DNA of 15,062 nucleotides from Streptomyces sp. WM6386 (GCF_000972385.1 NZ_JXTE01000115.1:1-15062), one strand, 5' to 3'. Positions 6,527 to 14,307 are shown, counted from the first letter of the stretch. The notes: a model not told the origin generated them from the letters alone. Program-made: numbers and translations.

Positions 6527-8656
6527 ATGCGGCCCGTTTCCCAGATCGAACGCACGGTGGCGCCCTTCGAGGTCGTCAGTCCCTACCAGCCCAGCGGCGA
6601 CCAGCCGGCGGCCATCGCCGACCTGGCCAAGCGCATCGAGGCCGGTGAGAAGGACGTCGTCCTCCTCGGTGCGACCGGCACCGGCAAGTCCGCCACCACC
6701 GCGTGGATGATCGAGAAGCTCCAGCGGCCCACCCTGGTGATGGCCCCGAACAAGACCCTGGCCGCCCAGCTGGCGAACGAGTTCCGGGAGCTGCTGCCGA
6801 ACAACGCGGTCGAGTACTTCGTCTCGTACTACGACTACTACCAGCCCGAGGCCTACGTCCCGCAGTCGGACACCTACATCGAGAAGGACTCCTCGGTCAA
6901 CGAGGAGGTCGAGCGCCTGCGCCACTCCGCGACCAACTCGCTGCTCACCCGCCGTGACGTCATCGTGGTCGCCTCGGTCTCCTGCATCTACGGCCTCGGC
7001 ACCCCGCAGGAGTACGTGGACCGCATGGTCCCCCTCAGGGTCGGCGACGAGATCGACCGCGACCAGCTGCTGCGCCGCTTCGTGGACATCCAGTACACGC
7101 GCAACGACCTGGCCTTCAGCCGCGGCACCTTCCGCGTCCGCGGCGACACCATCGAGATCTTCCCGGTCTACGAGGAACTCGCCGTCCGCATCGAGATGTT
7201 CGGTGACGAGATCGAGGCCCTGTCCACCCTCCACCCGCTCACCGGCGAGATCATCAGCGACGACCGCCAGCTGTACGTCTTCCCGGCCTCCCACTACGTC
7301 GCCGGCCCCGAGCGTCTGGAGCGGGCCGCCAACGACATCGAGAAGGAGCTGGGCGAGCGCCTCACCGAGCTGGAGAAGCAGGGCAAGCTCCTGGAGGCCC
7401 AGCGTCTGCGCATGCGAACGACGTACGACCTCGAGATGCTCCGCCAGATCGGCTCCTGCTCGGGCGTCGAGAACTACTCGATGCACTTCGACGGCCGCGA
7501 GCCCGGCTCCCCGCCGAACACCCTGCTGGACTACTTCCCGGACGACTTCCTGCTCGTCATCGACGAGTCGCATGTCACGGTCCCGCAGATCGGCGCCATG
7601 TACGAGGGCGACGCGTCCCGCAAGCGCACCCTCGTCGACCACGGTTTCCGGCTGCCCTCCGCCCTCGACAACCGCCCCCTGAAGTGGGAGGAGTTCCAGG
7701 AGCGGATCGGACAGACCGTCTACCTGTCCGCGACACCGGGCAACTACGAGCTCTCCCGCGGGGACGGCGTCGTCGAGCAGATCATCCGCCCCACGGGCCT
7801 CATCGACCCGGAGGTCGTGGTCAAGCCCACCGAGGGCCAGATCGACGACCTGGTGCACGAGATTCGCAAGCGCACCGAGAAGGACGAGCGTGTCCTGGTC
7901 ACCACGCTCACCAAGAAGATGTCCGAGGACCTCACCGACTACTTCCTGGAGCTCGGCATCCAGGTCCGCTATCTGCACAGCGACGTCGACACCCTGCGCC
8001 GCGTCGAACTGCTGCGGGAGCTGCGCTCCGGCGAGTACGACGTCCTGGTCGGCATCAACCTCCTGCGCGAGGGCCTCGACCTGCCCGAGGTGTCCCTGGT
8101 GGCCATCCTCGACGCCGACAAGGAGGGCTTCCTGCGCTCCGGCACCTCCCTGATCCAGACCATCGGCCGCGCGGCGCGCAATGTCTCCGGTCAGGTCCAC
8201 ATGTACGCCGACAAGATCACCCCGGCGATGGCGAAGGCCATCGACGAGACCAACCGGCGTCGGGAGAAGCAGGTCGCGTACAACACGGCGCACGGCATCG
8301 ACCCCCAGCCGCTCCGCAAGAAGATCAACGACATCGTGGCGCAGATCGCCCGCGAGGACATCGACACCGAGCAGTTGCTCGGCTCCGGGTACCGCAAGCA
8401 GAAGGACGGCAAGGCCGCCAAGGCCCCCGTGCCCTCTCTCGGCGGCAAGGCGGCCAAGGGCGCCAAGGGCAAGGCCAAGGAGACCGTGCCCACCGACCGG
8501 CCCGCTGCCGAGCTCGCGGGGCAGATCGAGGAGATGACCGAGCGCATGCGCGCCGCCGCCGCCGACCTCCAGTTCGAGATCGCGGCCCGGCTGCGTGACG
8601 AGGTCTCCGAGATGAAGAAGGAACTGCGTCAGATGAGGGAGGCCGGCCTGGCCTGA
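6527..8656 (+). CDS. uvrB: Excinuclease ABC subunit B
   Basis: Damage-verification helicase of nucleotide excision repair, loaded by UvrA and partnering UvrC for incision. The 709-aa product is full length. Walker A GATGTGKS is at 48-55, and the beta-hairpin that threads behind the lesion is at about 101-112 ([12 protein letters not shown]). The DEAD-like motif DESH is at 346-349 and helicase motif [11 protein letters not shown] starts at 544. A C-terminal UVR domain (about 671-709) contacts UvrC. Between helicase core and UVR domain lies an Ala/Lys/Gly-rich linker (about 624-660), low in complexity. ATG 6527 is chosen because homologues begin MRPVS and the preceding codons form the promoter. 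No Shine-Dalgarno is needed for a leaderless message. It is expected to be induced by DNA damage. Confidence 0.97.
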   Translation: MRPVSQIERTVAPFEVVSPYQPSGDQPAAIADLAKRIEAGEKDVVLLGATGTGKSATTAWMIEKLQRPTLVMAPNKTLAAQLANEFRELLPNNAVEYFVSYYDYYQPEAYVPQSDTYIEKDSSVNEEVERLRHSATNSLLTRRDVIVVASVSCIYGLGTPQEYVDRMVPLRVGDEIDRDQLLRRFVDIQYTRNDLAFSRGTFRVRGDTIEIFPVYEELAVRIEMFGDEIEALSTLHPLTGEIISDDRQLYVFPASHYVAGPERLERAANDIEKELGERLTELEKQGKLLEAQRLRMRTTYDLEMLRQIGSCSGVENYSMHFDGREPGSPPNTLLDYFPDDFLLVIDESHVTVPQIGAMYEGDASRKRTLVDHGFRLPSALDNRPLKWEEFQERIGQTVYLSATPGNYELSRGDGVVEQIIRPTGLIDPEVVVKPTEGQIDDLVHEIRKRTEKDERVLVTTLTKKMSEDLTDYFLELGIQVRYLHSDVDTLRRVELLRELRSGEYDVLVGINLLREGLDLPEVSLVAILDADKEGFLRSGTSLIQTIGRAARNVSGQVHMYADKITPAMAKAIDETNRRREKQVAYNTAHGIDPQPLRKKINDIVAQIAREDIDTEQLLGSGYRKQKDGKAAKAPVPSLGGKAAKGAKGKAKETVPTDRPAAELAGQIEEMTERMRAAAADLQFEIAARLRDEVSEMKKELRQMREAGLA

Positions 8657-8727
8657 CGGGCGCCCACCCCCGCTGCGAACGCGCTGTGTTGCAAGACCGA
8701 CACAAAGTGCGGACCTGGGTAGCGGCA

Positions 8728-8750
8728 CTGTCAGTGCCACTGCGTAGGGT
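8728..8750 (+). promoter_or_regulatory. RecA-NDp/PafBC-like promoter of the TerD gene
   Basis: CTGTCAGTG (8728-8736), 8-nt spacer, TAGGGT (8745-8750). It matches TTGTCRGTG-N8-TAnnnT at all but the first base. Unlike ogt and uvrB it leaves a leader of about 50 nt holding a GAGAGGGGAA Shine-Dalgarno before GTG 8808. Confidence 0.75.
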
Positions 8751-8807
8751 TCTGGTCAACCGCGGAGCCCGCGGTAACAGGGGACAGTTCGAGAGGGGAA
8801 TCAGCGC

Positions 8808-9386
8808 GTGACCGTCAACATGACCAAGGGTCAGGCCATCAGTCTGCAGAAGAACGATGGCGGCAGCCTGACTTCGGTGCGCATGGGTCTCGGCTGGCAG
8901 GCGGCTCCCCGTCGCGGCCTGTTCGGCTCGCGCACCCGGGAGATCGACCTCGACGCCTCCGCTGTCCTGTTCGCGGACAAGCAGCCGGTCGACGTCGTCT
9001 TCTTCCGCCACCTGGTGAGCGACGACGGCTCGGTGCGCCACACCGGCGACAACCTCGTCGGCGGTGTCGGCCAGGGTGGCGACGACGAGGCGATCCTCGT
9101 CGACCTGGCGCGCATCCCGGTCCACATCGACCAGATCGTCTTCACCGTGAACTCCTTCACGGGCCAGACCTTCCAGGAGGTGCAGAACGCGTTCTGCCGC
9201 CTGGTCGACGAGACCAACGGCCAGGAGCTGGCCCGCTACACGCTCGCGGGCGGTGGCGCCTACACGGCCCAGATCATGGCGAAGGTGCACCGCACGGGCC
9301 CCGGCTGGACGATGACGGCCCTGGGTACTCCGGCCAACGGCCGCACCTTCCAGGACCTGATGCCCGCGATCCTGCCGCACCTGTAA
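8808..9386 (+). CDS. TerD-family calcium-binding stress protein
   Basis: A 192-aa single-domain TerD protein. The family binds Ca2+ and supports resistance to tellurite, colicins, oxidative stress and other damage; in Streptomyces it has also been tied to differentiation. The canonical acidic motifs are present: DLDAS at 47-51, HTGDNLVG at 78-85 and GDDE at 91-94. The typical RIPVHIDQIVFTVN and FQEVQNAFCRLVD strands follow. GTG 8808 is preferred to ATG 8820, since AGGGGA lies about 8 nt upstream of the GTG. A 50-bp gap separates it from the larger TerD-domain gene, so the two are probably cotranscribed from the damage-type promoter. No TerB, TerZ or TerA gene is seen, so this is a reduced Ter module. 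It is predicted to be cytoplasmic, possibly membrane-associated through partners. Confidence 0.93.
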   Translation: MTVNMTKGQAISLQKNDGGSLTSVRMGLGWQAAPRRGLFGSRTREIDLDASAVLFADKQPVDVVFFRHLVSDDGSVRHTGDNLVGGVGQGGDDEAILVDLARIPVHIDQIVFTVNSFTGQTFQEVQNAFCRLVDETNGQELARYTLAGGGAYTAQIMAKVHRTGPGWTMTALGTPANGRTFQDLMPAILPHL

Positions 9387-9436
9387 GCCGCGCCAGCGGT
9401 ACCCGACACCGAACAGCGACACAGGGGGACGAAGGC

Positions 9437-11455
9437 ATGACGGCCGAGCTGGTGCGGGGGCAGAACCACCCGCTCTCCCAGGCCCGTCTCGAGATCCGGG
9501 TCTCGGCCGGCAAGCCGATCGTGGCCGGAGCCGCGTTGAGCGACGAGCACGGCAAGATCCACGGCGTGGAGTGGGTGGCCCATCCGGGCGCACCCACCCT
9601 GCCGGGCCTGGAGGTCTCCCGGCAGGCAGCCGCCGACCACCGTCTCGCGGTGGACCTCGGCGCCATGCCGGAGGCGGTGCACCGGATCAGTGTGCTGCTC
9701 GCCCTGCCCACGGGAGTGGCGGGCCCGGTCCGCTTCGGCGGTCTGGCCGCCCCCTTCGTCGCGGTCACCGGCCTGGACGGCAGCGAGGTCGCCAGCTACA
9801 CCATCACCGGCCTGGAGGCCGAGTCCGCCGTCGTCGCCCTGGAGCTCTACCGCCGTCAGGGCGCCTGGAAGGTGCGCGCCGTCGGCCAGGGGTATGCCGG
9901 CGGCCTCGCCGAACTTCTGGCGGACCAGGGCATGCCGGAGGCCCACACGCTCGCCGGCAGCATCAACGAGGCCGTGGCCCAGGGCCTGGCCCGCTCCGTA
10001 CCGGCCCCGCCGCGCACCGCCGACAGCGACCGCACCCGGCAGACGGCCACACCGGCACTCGGCCCGGACCAGGGCGGTACGGCACCTCAGGGCGCCGAAC
10101 CACCGCAGCCGCCGACGTCGCCCTACGGCGCCCAGACGTCCGGCCAGCCCACGTCTCCCTACGGCGCACAGGGCGCCCAGCAGGGCTCCACGGGCCCCTC
10201 CGCGGCCACCCAGCCGTCCGCGCCCGCCGCGGGAGGCCCGGTCGACTACAGCCACCCGCGCCGGCAGACCACGGCACCGCCGCCGCCCCCGCCGACCGCG
10301 CCCCCGGCCCAGCCCGGACAGCCGCAGCAGCCCGTCGCGGGCGACGCGACCGGCTGGTCCATGGACGAGCGGCTCTACAACCAGGTGTGGGGCATGTTCG
10401 AGGATCTGGCCCGCTCCATGGCCGCGTACCGCAGTGCCGTCGACTTCGCCGAGTCGCGCATGGAGAAGGAGCTCGACCAGGTCCTTTCCGACCCGCGCAG
10501 CCGGATCGGGGGCCAGGGCGACGCCGCGCGCGAGGCGGCCCGCGCCAAGCACGCCCAGCTCGTCGACCAGGCCCAGGCGGCCCTCGACCGGGACCTCTCG
10601 CAGCTCGCCGCCGAGGCCGATGTCGTGGAACCCGCACTGCCGCCGGCGTACGCCCGCTGGGACAACCCCGTCTGGCACGGCTACCGGGTGCCGATGGAGA
10701 TCCCCATGGCCCTGCGCCTGGGCGACCTCCACCTTCCCGAGGCCCCGCAGGTGAGCATCCCGATGCTGGTCAGGCTCCCGCTGGAGCGTGGGCTGTGGGT
10801 CGACAGCGGGCGGGCCGGCACGATCGACGGCTCGTACACCGACTCCCACGAAGTGAAGCGTCTGGCCATGGACACCGCGGTGGCGGTCGCGGCCCGGCTG
10901 CTCGCCGTCTATCCCGCGCGCGAGTTCACCGTGCACGTCATCGACCCGGCGGGCTCGGGCGGACAGGCGCTGGTGCCGCTGGTGCAGAGCGGCGTGCTCG
11001 CGGCCCCGCCCGCCGTCGGCGCGGCGGGTGTGACGGACGTTCTGGCCCGGCTCACCCAGCGGGTCGACCTGGTGCAGATGGCGGTGCGCGGCGGTGCGCC
11101 CGACGCGCTCCCGCCCGGCTTCGACACCGCCGAGCAGCTCCTGATCGTCAACGACTTCCCGCACGGCTTCGACGACCGCGCCGTGACCCAGCTGCGGTAC
11201 CTCGCCGACGAGGGCCCGGCGGTCGGTGTCCACCTGATGATGGTCGCGGACCGCGAGGAGGCCTCCGGGTACGGCCCGTTGCTCGACCCGCTGTGGCGTT
11301 CGCTGATGCGACTCACCCCGGTTCCCGACGACCATCTCGCCGACCCGTGGGTGGGGCATGCCTGGACGTACGAGCCCTCGCTCGTGCCGGCGGGCAGCCA
11401 GGTGCTCCAGCAGGTGCTCCAGCAGGTGGCGACGGCTCGCACCAAGCACACGTAA
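9437..11455 (+). CDS. TerD-domain protein fused to a degenerate FtsK/HerA-like domain
   Basis: A 672-aa multidomain protein. Residues 1-185 are a TerD domain, clearest at its end (ELYRRQGAWKVRAVGQGYAGGLA), but the DxD and GDN calcium motifs of its small neighbour are missing. Residues about 190-303 are a Pro/Ala/Gln-rich disordered linker with two PTSPYGAQ copies and an oligoproline run. A helical, possibly coiled-coil segment follows to about 400. From about 405 the chain resembles an FtsK/HerA-type ATPase core. There, where Walker A should be, it reads VDSGRAGTIDGSY (455-467) with no GKS/T. Walker B is LLIVNDF (569-574) instead of hhhhDEF; a typical GVHLMMVAD strand follows. It is therefore probably a pseudo-ATPase scaffold; the fold assignment is inference. 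AGGGGGA lies 7 nt before ATG 9437. It is the second gene after the TerD protein. Confidence 0.85.
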   Translation: MTAELVRGQNHPLSQARLEIRVSAGKPIVAGAALSDEHGKIHGVEWVAHPGAPTLPGLEVSRQAAADHRLAVDLGAMPEAVHRISVLLALPTGVAGPVRFGGLAAPFVAVTGLDGSEVASYTITGLEAESAVVALELYRRQGAWKVRAVGQGYAGGLAELLADQGMPEAHTLAGSINEAVAQGLARSVPAPPRTADSDRTRQTATPALGPDQGGTAPQGAEPPQPPTSPYGAQTSGQPTSPYGAQGAQQGSTGPSAATQPSAPAAGGPVDYSHPRRQTTAPPPPPPTAPPAQPGQPQQPVAGDATGWSMDERLYNQVWGMFEDLARSMAAYRSAVDFAESRMEKELDQVLSDPRSRIGGQGDAAREAARAKHAQLVDQAQAALDRDLSQLAAEADVVEPALPPAYARWDNPVWHGYRVPMEIPMALRLGDLHLPEAPQVSIPMLVRLPLERGLWVDSGRAGTIDGSYTDSHEVKRLAMDTAVAVAARLLAVYPAREFTVHVIDPAGSGGQALVPLVQSGVLAAPPAVGAAGVTDVLARLTQRVDLVQMAVRGGAPDALPPGFDTAEQLLIVNDFPHGFDDRAVTQLRYLADEGPAVGVHLMMVADREEASGYGPLLDPLWRSLMRLTPVPDDHLADPWVGHAWTYEPSLVPAGSQVLQQVLQQVATARTKHT

Positions 11456-11474
11456 AGTCACCTGAGCAGGCACT

Positions 11475-11527
11475 TTGACCTTCCTTTTGCCAATCGCTTT
11501 ACCTTTCCTTGGTGATTGGGGTACCGT
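11475..11527 (+). promoter_or_regulatory. Candidate terC promoter region
   Basis: An AT-richer patch with two overlapping options. One is TTGACC (11475-11480) with a -10 near 11499-11505. The other is TTTACC (11498-11503), 18-bp spacer, TACCGT (11522-11527). The second would start RNA at about 11534, right before the riboswitch P1 stem. The related strings TTGACCTTCCTTT and TTTACCTTTCCTT form an imperfect direct repeat about 25 bp apart. Confidence 0.35.
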
Positions 11528-11535
11528 TTTCCTCA

Positions 11536-11631
11536 CGGAGGGGAGTACTCCCTGTCGATGCGGCGTACCCGTCAATACGGATCGGATCCGATCCCGGGGC
11601 GTCGGCCCACCTTGGGTGGAAGAGACCTCCG
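11536..11631 (+). promoter_or_regulatory. yybP-ykoY (Mn2+) riboswitch aptamer upstream of terC
   Basis: The leader shows both conserved ends of the manganese riboswitch: GGGGAGTA (11540-11547) on the 5' side, and a CCTTGGG-type loop (11610-11616) followed by GAGACC (11622-11627) on the 3' side. P1 closes perfectly with CGGAGG (11536-11541) against CCTCCG (11626-11631). Position in front of a TerC-family gene matches the known distribution of this riboswitch, for example ykoY in Bacillus and alx in E. coli. The middle arm (about 11548-11600) was not folded in detail. Confidence 0.9.
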
Positions 11632-11676
11632 GCAGCGCGACGACGCTGGTTATTTGCCGTTACGTAATGCCGGAGG
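11626..11676 (+). promoter_or_regulatory. Expression platform: P1 strand / anti-Shine-Dalgarno switch
   Basis: CCTCCGGC (11626-11633), the 3' strand of P1, is an exact 8-nt complement of GCCGGAGG (11669-11676), which contains the terC Shine-Dalgarno GGAGG. The two pairings exclude each other. Aptamer formation with Mn2+ would free the ribosome-binding site; without ligand it would be masked. This predicts a Mn2+-induced translational ON switch. Confidence 0.7.
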
Positions 11677-11683
11677 CGCAGCA

Positions 11684-12685
11684 ATGGATGTTTCCGTGAC
11701 CCTGTGGGTCCTGACGATCGTGGGCCTCGCAGCCCTGATCGCGGTCGACTTCTTCATCGGCCGCAAGCCGCACGACGTGTCCATCAAGGAAGCCGGAATC
11801 TGGACCGTCGTCTGGATCGCCCTGGCCGGCCTCTTCGGCCTCGGCCTCCTCATCTTCGGCGGTGGCCAGGCCGGCGGAGAGTTCTTCGCGGGCTTCATCA
11901 CCGAGAAGTCGCTGAGTGTCGACAACCTCTTCGTCTTCGTCCTGATCATGGCGAAGTTCGCGGTCCCGTCGCAGTACCAGCAGCGGGTCCTGCTCGTCGG
12001 TGTCCTCATAGCCCTGGTGCTGAGGGCCATCTTCATCGCCGCGGGCGCCGCGATCCTCGCCAGCTTCGCCTGGGTGTTCTACATCTTCGGTGCCTTCCTG
12101 ATCTGGACCGCCTGGAAGCTCATCCAGGAAGCCCGGGCCGACGAGGACGAAGAGGAGTTCGAGGAGAACAAGCTGCTCAAGGCCGCCGAGCGCCGCTTCG
12201 GTGTCGCCGACCGGTACCACGGCACCAAGCTGTGGATCGAGGAGAACGGCAAGCGGGTCATGACCCCGATGCTGGTCGTCATGCTCGCGATCGGCACCAC
12301 CGATGTGCTCTTCGCCCTGGACTCGATCCCCGCGATCTTCGGCCTGACCCAGGACCCGTACATCGTGTTCACGGCCAACGCGTTCGCCCTGATGGGTCTG
12401 CGCCAGCTGTACTTCCTCATCGGCGGTCTGCTGAAGAAGCTGGTCCACCTCAGCTACGGCCTGTCGATCATCCTCGGCTTCATCGGCGTCAAGCTGGTGC
12501 TGCACGCGCTCCACGAGTCCGGGGTCCATGTCCCGGAGATCTCCATCCCGGTCTCCCTCGGCGTGATCTGCGCGGTCCTGATCGTCACCACGATCACCAG
12601 CCTCCATGCCTCCAAGAAGCAGGCGGCGGCCGAGGCGGCGCAGGCGCAGAGCGATGGCGCTCCGAAGGACAGCATCGACGTCTGA
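11684..12685 (+). CDS. TerC-family integral membrane protein, probable manganese exporter
   Basis: A 333-aa polytopic membrane protein of the TerC family. Some members (Alx, and the Bacillus YceF/YkoY pair) act in Mn2+ export or metallation of secreted enzymes; others were named for tellurite resistance. Conserved intramembrane acids are present: D22 in LIAVDFFIG, D80 in SLSVDNLFVF, and D207/D213 in TTDVLFALDSIPAIF. An acidic cytoplasmic loop (ADEDEEEFEEN, about 151-161) splits the two helix bundles and could bind cations. The C-terminal tail (about 310-333) is soluble. ATG 11684 is set by GGAGG with a 7-nt spacer; the longer in-frame ORF from 11516 is riboswitch, not protein. It follows the TerD pair by 228 bp but has its own regulated leader. 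Manganese as substrate is inferred from the riboswitch. Confidence 0.93.
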   Translation: MDVSVTLWVLTIVGLAALIAVDFFIGRKPHDVSIKEAGIWTVVWIALAGLFGLGLLIFGGGQAGGEFFAGFITEKSLSVDNLFVFVLIMAKFAVPSQYQQRVLLVGVLIALVLRAIFIAAGAAILASFAWVFYIFGAFLIWTAWKLIQEARADEDEEEFEENKLLKAAERRFGVADRYHGTKLWIEENGKRVMTPMLVVMLAIGTTDVLFALDSIPAIFGLTQDPYIVFTANAFALMGLRQLYFLIGGLLKKLVHLSYGLSIILGFIGVKLVLHALHESGVHVPEISIPVSLGVICAVLIVTTITSLHASKKQAAAEAAQAQSDGAPKDSIDV

Positions 12686-12708
12686 CCATGTCGGACGTAG
12701 GAACAACC

Positions 12709-12757
12709 AGCACCGGGAGCGCCGTGCGGCCAATTGCCGCCCACCGCTTCCGGTGCT
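12709..12757 (+). terminator. Long stem-loop after terC
   Basis: A 13-bp stem, 12709-12721 with 12745-12757, with one G-U pair. It continues through an inner stem GTG-CGGC / GCCG-CC-CAC to a CAATT loop, giving about 20 pairs with two small bulges. It starts 24 bp after the terC stop, so it probably ends or protects the terC mRNA. There is no U-tract. Confidence 0.6.
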
Positions 12758-12772
12758 GCCGTTGTGTGCGGA

Positions 12773-12793
12773 GCGTCTCCCGCCCGGAGACGC
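12773..12793 (+). terminator. Second perfect hairpin between terC and the small gene
   Basis: GCGTCTCC-cgccc-GGAGACGC, 8 bp with a 5-nt loop, 15 nt after the long stem-loop and 11 nt before the GGAGG ahead of the next gene. It may be a tandem terminator or a leader element of the following gene. Confidence 0.5.
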
Positions 12794-12825
12794 CACGGCC
12801 GGGTGGAGGCACCGTGGACGCACCC

Positions 12826-13128
12826 ATGAAGTTCGTGCAGATCATCGACTACGAGACCGACCGCATCGAAGAGATGCAGGCATTGGGCCGGCAGGCGGAG
12901 GAACAGTTCGCCGGCCGCACCGACGGCCCCACCCACCGCATGGTGCTGAGGGACCGCAGCAATCCCGACCGCTATCTCGTCGTGATCGAGTTCGACTCCT
13001 ACGAGGAGGCCATGCGCAACAGCGGCGACCCGGAGACGGGCAAGTTCGCGGAGCAGATGGCCGCGTTGTGCACCAAGGCGCCGACCTTCACGGACTGCGA
13101 TCTGGTGGACGTCACCGAGCTCAAGTGA
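12826..13128 (+). CDS. Small conserved hypothetical protein, possible dimeric alpha-beta barrel
   Basis: A 100-aa protein with no recognised catalytic motif. The pattern MKFVQIIDYET, then a helix, then RYLVVIEFDSYEEAMRNSGDPET, a second helix and a final acidic strand, resembles small ferredoxin-like (ABM/Dabb-type) barrels. That is a fold guess, not an assignment. It has two cysteines (LCTKAP and TDCDL). Start choice is uncertain: ATG 12826 begins the folded part, but GGAGG (12805-12809) is 16 nt away. It is only 4 nt from an in-frame GTG at 12814, which would add VDAP (104 aa). It lies between terC and the Ca2+/H+ antiporter, flanked by hairpins, so it is probably a single-gene unit. Function unknown. 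Confidence 0.75.
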   Translation: MKFVQIIDYETDRIEEMQALGRQAEEQFAGRTDGPTHRMVLRDRSNPDRYLVVIEFDSYEEAMRNSGDPETGKFAEQMAALCTKAPTFTDCDLVDVTELK

Positions 13129-13132
13129 GGCC

Positions 13133-13167
13133 GCGGGGCCCCGTCCCGCCAGGGTGCGGGGCCCCGC
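13133..13167 (+). terminator. Strong GC hairpin after the small hypothetical gene
   Basis: Two copies of the self-complementary decamer CGGGGCCCCG (13134-13143 and 13157-13166) pair as a stem of 10-11 bp around a 13-nt loop, 4 nt after the stop codon. Each copy is itself a palindrome. It is followed by CCCCTCT rather than a U-tract. Confidence 0.75.
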
Positions 13168-13188
13168 CCCCTCTGCCACGATCGCTGC

Positions 13189-14289
13189 ATGATCACTCGG
13201 CTCAGGTCGCTCACCACCCAGTGGACGATCCTCGTGCCGGTGCTCGCCGTCGTCCTCCTGGCCCTCACCTGGGGGCGGGATCTGTCGGGCGTGATCGTCG
13301 CCCTGGTGACCCTGGTCCTCGCGGGCGCCGTCCTGGCCGCCGTGCACCATGCCGAAGTGGTCGCGCACCGGGTCGGCGAACCCTTCGGCTCCCTCGTTCT
13401 CGCCGTCGCCGTCACCATCATCGAAGTCGCCCTCATCGTCACCCTGATGGCCGACGGCGGTGGCAAAAGTTCGACTCTCGCCCGGGACACGGTCTTCGCG
13501 GCCGTGATGATCACCTGCAACGGCATCGTCGGCATCTGCCTCCTGGTCGCTTCGCTGCGCCACGGCATCGCCGTCTTCAACCCCGAGGGCACCGGCGCCG
13601 CCCTCGCGACCGTCGCCACCCTGGCCACTCTCAGCCTGGTCCTGCCGACGTTCACGACGAGCAAGCCGGGCCCGGAGTTCTCCGGCGTCCAGCTGACCTT
13701 CGCCGCGCTCTCCTCGCTGGTCCTGTACGGCCTGTTCGTGGCGACCCAGACCGTGCGGCACCGCGACTACTTCCTCCCGATCACCCGCCAGGGCGTGGTC
13801 GTCACCGTCGACGACCACGCCGACGCGCCGTCCTCCCGCGCCGCCCGGATCAGCCTCGGGCTGCTGGGACTGGCCCTGATCGGCGTCGTCGGCCTGGCCA
13901 AGGGTGTGTCGCCCACCATCGAGTCCGGGGTGTCCGCCGCCGGACTGCCGCATGCCGTCGTCGGCGTGATCATCGCCCTGCTGGTGCTCCTCCCCGAGAC
14001 CATCGCCGCACTGCGCTCCGCGCGCCGCGACCGCGTGCAGACCAGCCTCAACCTCGCGCTCGGCTCCGCGATGGCCAGCATCGGCCTCACCATTCCCGCC
14101 GTCGCCCTGGCCTCCATCTGGCTCGACGGCCCGCTCGTCCTGGGCCTGGGCGCCACCCACATGGTGCTGCTCGCCCTGACCGTGGTGGTCAGCTCCCTGA
14201 CGGTGGTGCCGGGCCGGGCCACCCCGCTCCAGGGCGGCGTACACCTGGTGCTGTTCGCGGCCTACCTGGAGCTGGCGATCAATCCATAG
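13189..14289 (+). CDS. chaA: ChaA-type Ca2+/H+ (cation/proton) antiporter
   Basis: A 366-aa CaCA-superfamily antiporter that exports Ca2+ (possibly Na+ or K+) from the cytoplasm in exchange for protons. About 11 hydrophobic helices form two inverted halves, each with the family alpha-repeat. The first is GEPFGSLVLAVAVTIIE at 63-79 with cation-binding E79. The second starts LLPETIAALR with E270 and continues to LGSAMASIGLTIP (291-303). The short acidic-histidine loop VDDHADAPSS separates the halves. Length agrees with E. coli ChaA (366 aa). ATG 13189 fits the family N-terminus, but I see no Shine-Dalgarno in the G+C-rich leader; the message may be leaderless. The gene is bounded by a hairpin on each side, so it is probably monocistronic. 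Confidence 0.92.
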   Translation: MITRLRSLTTQWTILVPVLAVVLLALTWGRDLSGVIVALVTLVLAGAVLAAVHHAEVVAHRVGEPFGSLVLAVAVTIIEVALIVTLMADGGGKSSTLARDTVFAAVMITCNGIVGICLLVASLRHGIAVFNPEGTGAALATVATLATLSLVLPTFTTSKPGPEFSGVQLTFAALSSLVLYGLFVATQTVRHRDYFLPITRQGVVVTVDDHADAPSSRAARISLGLLGLALIGVVGLAKGVSPTIESGVSAAGLPHAVVGVIIALLVLLPETIAALRSARRDRVQTSLNLALGSAMASIGLTIPAVALASIWLDGPLVLGLGATHMVLLALTVVVSSLTVVPGRATPLQGGVHLVLFAAYLELAINP

Positions 14290-14307
14290 ACCGACCTGTT
14301 GACCGAC

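Noticed and set aside
6540..6560. LexA (SOS) box near the uvrB start, from the half-site TCGAAC
   Set aside because: The partner half GTTCGA is absent at the proper spacing and the site is inside the coding region.
6500..8740. A 746-codon open frame antisense to uvrB
   Set aside because: Exact shadow of uvrB with repetitive L/V/D/G/Q content and no start context or recognisable domain.
11516..11683. N-terminal extension of terC from an upstream ATG
   Set aside because: The extra 56 codons fall on the yybP-ykoY riboswitch. The true ATG at 11684 has a GGAGG at 7 nt and starts a membrane helix as expected.
12688..12825. In-frame ATG at 12688 giving a longer version of the 100-aa protein
   Set aside because: No Shine-Dalgarno, and the added 46 residues are an Arg/Cys/Pro-rich translation of two hairpins rather than protein-like sequence.
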